A stretch of 36,612 bases of DNA from the NCBI GenBank assembly GCA_025352845.1, contig JANXSC010000137.1, forward strand, positions 1 through 36,612. The letters are read 5' to 3'. A program made the position numbers and the translations under genes. Every line of letters begins with the position of its first letter. The stretch's first letter is position 1. This stretch comes from Opitutaceae bacterium (GTDB taxonomy: Bacteria > Verrucomicrobiota > Verrucomicrobiia > Opitutales > Opitutaceae). The notes beneath the pieces were generated by a model that searched no databases, had not been told where the DNA came from, and worked only from the letters and a program-made list of their open reading frames with translations. This document shows, one piece after another, positions 35,306 through 36,612 of the stretch.

Positions 35306-36309
35306 TTCGCTCGCGCGGCTGGCACCACACTCTCCGTCGCCGCCAGCGCCGCTCGCACCTCCGCCATCAGCTTCTTCACCTCGGCGCGGGCGTCGTAATC
35401 CTTCCGCCCCATTGAGAGCGTCTCGATCGGGATGTAACCGCGGTAGCCCGACTGGCGGATGATCGTGATCAGTTTCTTCATGTCCACGCGCGGCGAATTG
35501 ACCGTGCTTCGCGTCGTTTCCTTGATCTGCCAGTTCACCGCGTAGGGCGCCATCACCGCGATGTCGGCATACGGATCATCCGTGAGATATTTCCCGGTGT
35601 CGACGAGCGCCGCGCAATACTCGTGGTCCACCCGCTTCAAAAGACTCAGATGCTCCGCACCCGTGTTGATGAAGTCGCCGTGGTTTTGCACCGCGACAAT
35701 CACCCCAAACTTTCGCCCGTGTTCAGCCGCCTCGCGCAACGCATCCGCCATCCACGCCTCCACCTTTTCGCGCGGTGCGTTGCCCGCGGCCTGTTGCCAA
35801 TTCTTGAACGGCTGCTGCGAGTCCGCAAACGCGCGGACCGTCGGCGCGCCGAGCTTCGCCGCAACCTCGATCCAGTCCTTCAGTCGCTGCACACCCTCGG
35901 CTCGCACCGCCGGGGCGGCCGCCGTGAAGTCATTGCGCACGCCCGTGCCGCTGATCGCGAGGCCGAGCCCGAACGCATGGCGCTTGAGGCGGAAAAGGTA
36001 ACTGTCCTCCGGCGCCTTGGGATATCCCGGGAAAAAATATCCGGTGAGATCCACGGCATCGTAACCTTCCTCGGCGCAAAAATCGCAGACCTCAAACAGG
36101 CTCATGCCTTTCGTCGAATCTTTCAGGTTGGCATTGAGCAGTTCGAGAAACGAGTAGGCGTTGAGCGAGGTGCGCAGGTGCGATCCGCCTTTGCGAGCAA
36201 TGGGAGAATACGCCGCCCAAGCGGTTGCGGCCGGACAACTCGCGGCGGCGGCGAAAGGCAGCAGCGCGGCACGTTGCAGAAACGAACGGCGGGAAACGGG
36301 CAGGCTCAT
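35302..36309 (-). CDS. Tat-exported sugar phosphate isomerase/epimerase-like TIM barrel
   Basis: The track start at 36330 is TTG. The ATG at 36309 gives 335 residues beginning MSLPVSRRSFLQRAALLPFA, a clear twin-arginine signal, and is used. The rest is a xylose-isomerase-like TIM barrel: LRTSLNAYSFLELLNANLKD, YDAVDLTGYFFPGYP, VIVAVQNHGDF, CAALVDTGKYL and GYRGYIPIETLSM. Glu/Asp/His residues at strand ends suit a divalent-metal site. Exported members are common in Verrucomicrobiota and Planctomycetota carbohydrate loci; the substrate is unknown. The last codons and stop lie against the MITE-like element, so the C-terminus may have been altered. Confidence 0.88.
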   Translation of the reverse strand: MSLPVSRRSFLQRAALLPFAAAASCPAATAWAAYSPIARKGGSHLRTSLNAYSFLELLNANLKDSTKGMSLFEVCDFCAEEGYDAVDLTGYFFPGYPKAPEDSYLFRLKRHAFGLGLAISGTGVRNDFTAAAPAVRAEGVQRLKDWIEVAAKLGAPTVRAFADSQQPFKNWQQAAGNAPREKVEAWMADALREAAEHGRKFGVIVAVQNHGDFINTGAEHLSLLKRVDHEYCAALVDTGKYLTDDPYADIAVMAPYAVNWQIKETTRSTVNSPRVDMKKLITIIRQSGYRGYIPIETLSMGRKDYDARAEVKKLMAEVRAALAATESVVPAARAK

Positions 36310-36326
36310 GAGGTTTCGAGGACTGC

Positions 36327-36612
36327 TCAAAAATTATATTTGGCCGAGAGCGTGTAGTTGCGCGGAATGAGGTAGGAGTAATTGCCCGGGACGGTCACCC
36401 GCGCCGGAGAAGAGATGTCGGTGCGGGGACGGAGGTTCGTGGCGTTGGTGCCGATCACGCCGCCATTGCTGCCGTAGAGCGGCGTGCGGCGGTTGAAGAG
36501 ATTGTCCACGTTGAGATCGAGCTGTAGACTCCGGCCTTCCCGCAGCTTGAAAGTGTAGGACGCGCTCGCGACGCCCTTGTAATAGGAGGGCGCGTAAACG
36601 GAATCGCCGGGC
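36327..36612 (-). CDS. TonB-dependent receptor, 3' end only
   Basis: The minus-strand frame is open from the window edge and ends in TGA at 36327-36329. Visible residues include YYKGVASASYTFKLREGRSL, LQLDLNVDNLFNRRTPLYGS and the terminal PRNYTLSAKYNF. N-(V/L)-(D/F)-NLFN followed by a final aromatic strand is characteristic of TonB-dependent receptor barrels. It lies 17 bp upstream of the epimerase-like gene on the same strand, so the two may form an uptake/processing operon. The plug domain and TonB box are outside the window. Confidence 0.88.
   Translation of the reverse strand, partial: PGDSVYAPSYYKGVASASYTFKLREGRSLQLDLNVDNLFNRRTPLYGSNGGVIGTNATNLRPRTDISSPARVTVPGNYSYLIPRNYTLSAKYNF

Overview
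The window is GC-rich DNA that looks like a member of the Verrucomicrobiota, most likely near Opitutaceae. This is an inference from gene content. The right flank has a secreted protein with Ig-like domains followed by two copies of a roughly 130-residue repeat (RLTNLAIRSNAGTGAQ..., RLVNVSARTQVGTGAD...). There are also a DUF1501 protein end, a Tat-exported TIM-barrel epimerase, a TonB-receptor end, and dispersed repeats of the SKIENPKSKI, TPDTRHQ and CATTGCGAG...GAAGCAATCC kinds.

Flanks. Positions 1-775 hold the 3' end of a DUF1501 gene and a small membrane-anchored protein. Positions 31.67-36.6 kb hold an orphan antitoxin-like ORF, a dense patch of inverted repeats, the Ig/repeat protein whose signal peptide is encoded by nine perfect 7-bp repeats, a small PDZ-like protein, a 5'-truncated DUF1080-like fragment, a 136-bp MITE-like element with perfect 15-bp terminal inverted repeats, a sugar-phosphate isomerase/epimerase-like protein and the end of a TonB-dependent receptor.

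Core. Positions 0.87-31.56 kb are an almost continuous copper/silver-handling island. In order it holds: a Cys-rich exported protein; a CCxxC periplasmic protein; a DUF3347 protein; a complete CusCBA-type RND efflux system, whose CusA carries an extra C-terminal YtkA/FixH-like domain; a 33-residue membrane peptide (minus strand) divergent from a five-helix membrane protein; a MauE/DoxX-like protein; a sialidase-fold protein with a CECCH motif; a second CCxxC protein; a second TolC-family lipoprotein; and a Tat-exported multicopper oxidase. A minus-strand beta-barrel/cytochrome c pair follows, divergent from a multicopper oxidase fused to a CopB-like barrel. Next come a frameshifted PocR-AraC regulator, a Met-rich Spy-like protein, small lipoproteins and membrane peptides, a CxxC protein, a CBM48-like protein, a lipoprotein/ATPase chimera, the second five-helix protein with its small peptide, and DUF302. 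The island ends with a three-gene redox module (Met-rich/flavin/2Fe-2S protein, diheme cytochrome b, seven-heme cytochrome c) and a CPC-type P1B ATPase.

How it may work together (inference). The P1B ATPase would move Cu(I)/Ag(I) from cytoplasm to periplasm. CusCBA would export it across the outer membrane. The multicopper oxidases would oxidise Cu(I). The Met-, His- and Cys-rich exported proteins would buffer metal. The redox module would carry electrons from NAD(P)H across the inner membrane to periplasmic hemes. The least familiar parts are the redox module, the paired five-helix protein and WMGG peptide, and several gene fusions. The only recognisable transcription regulator in the island is broken by a frameshift in this sequence.
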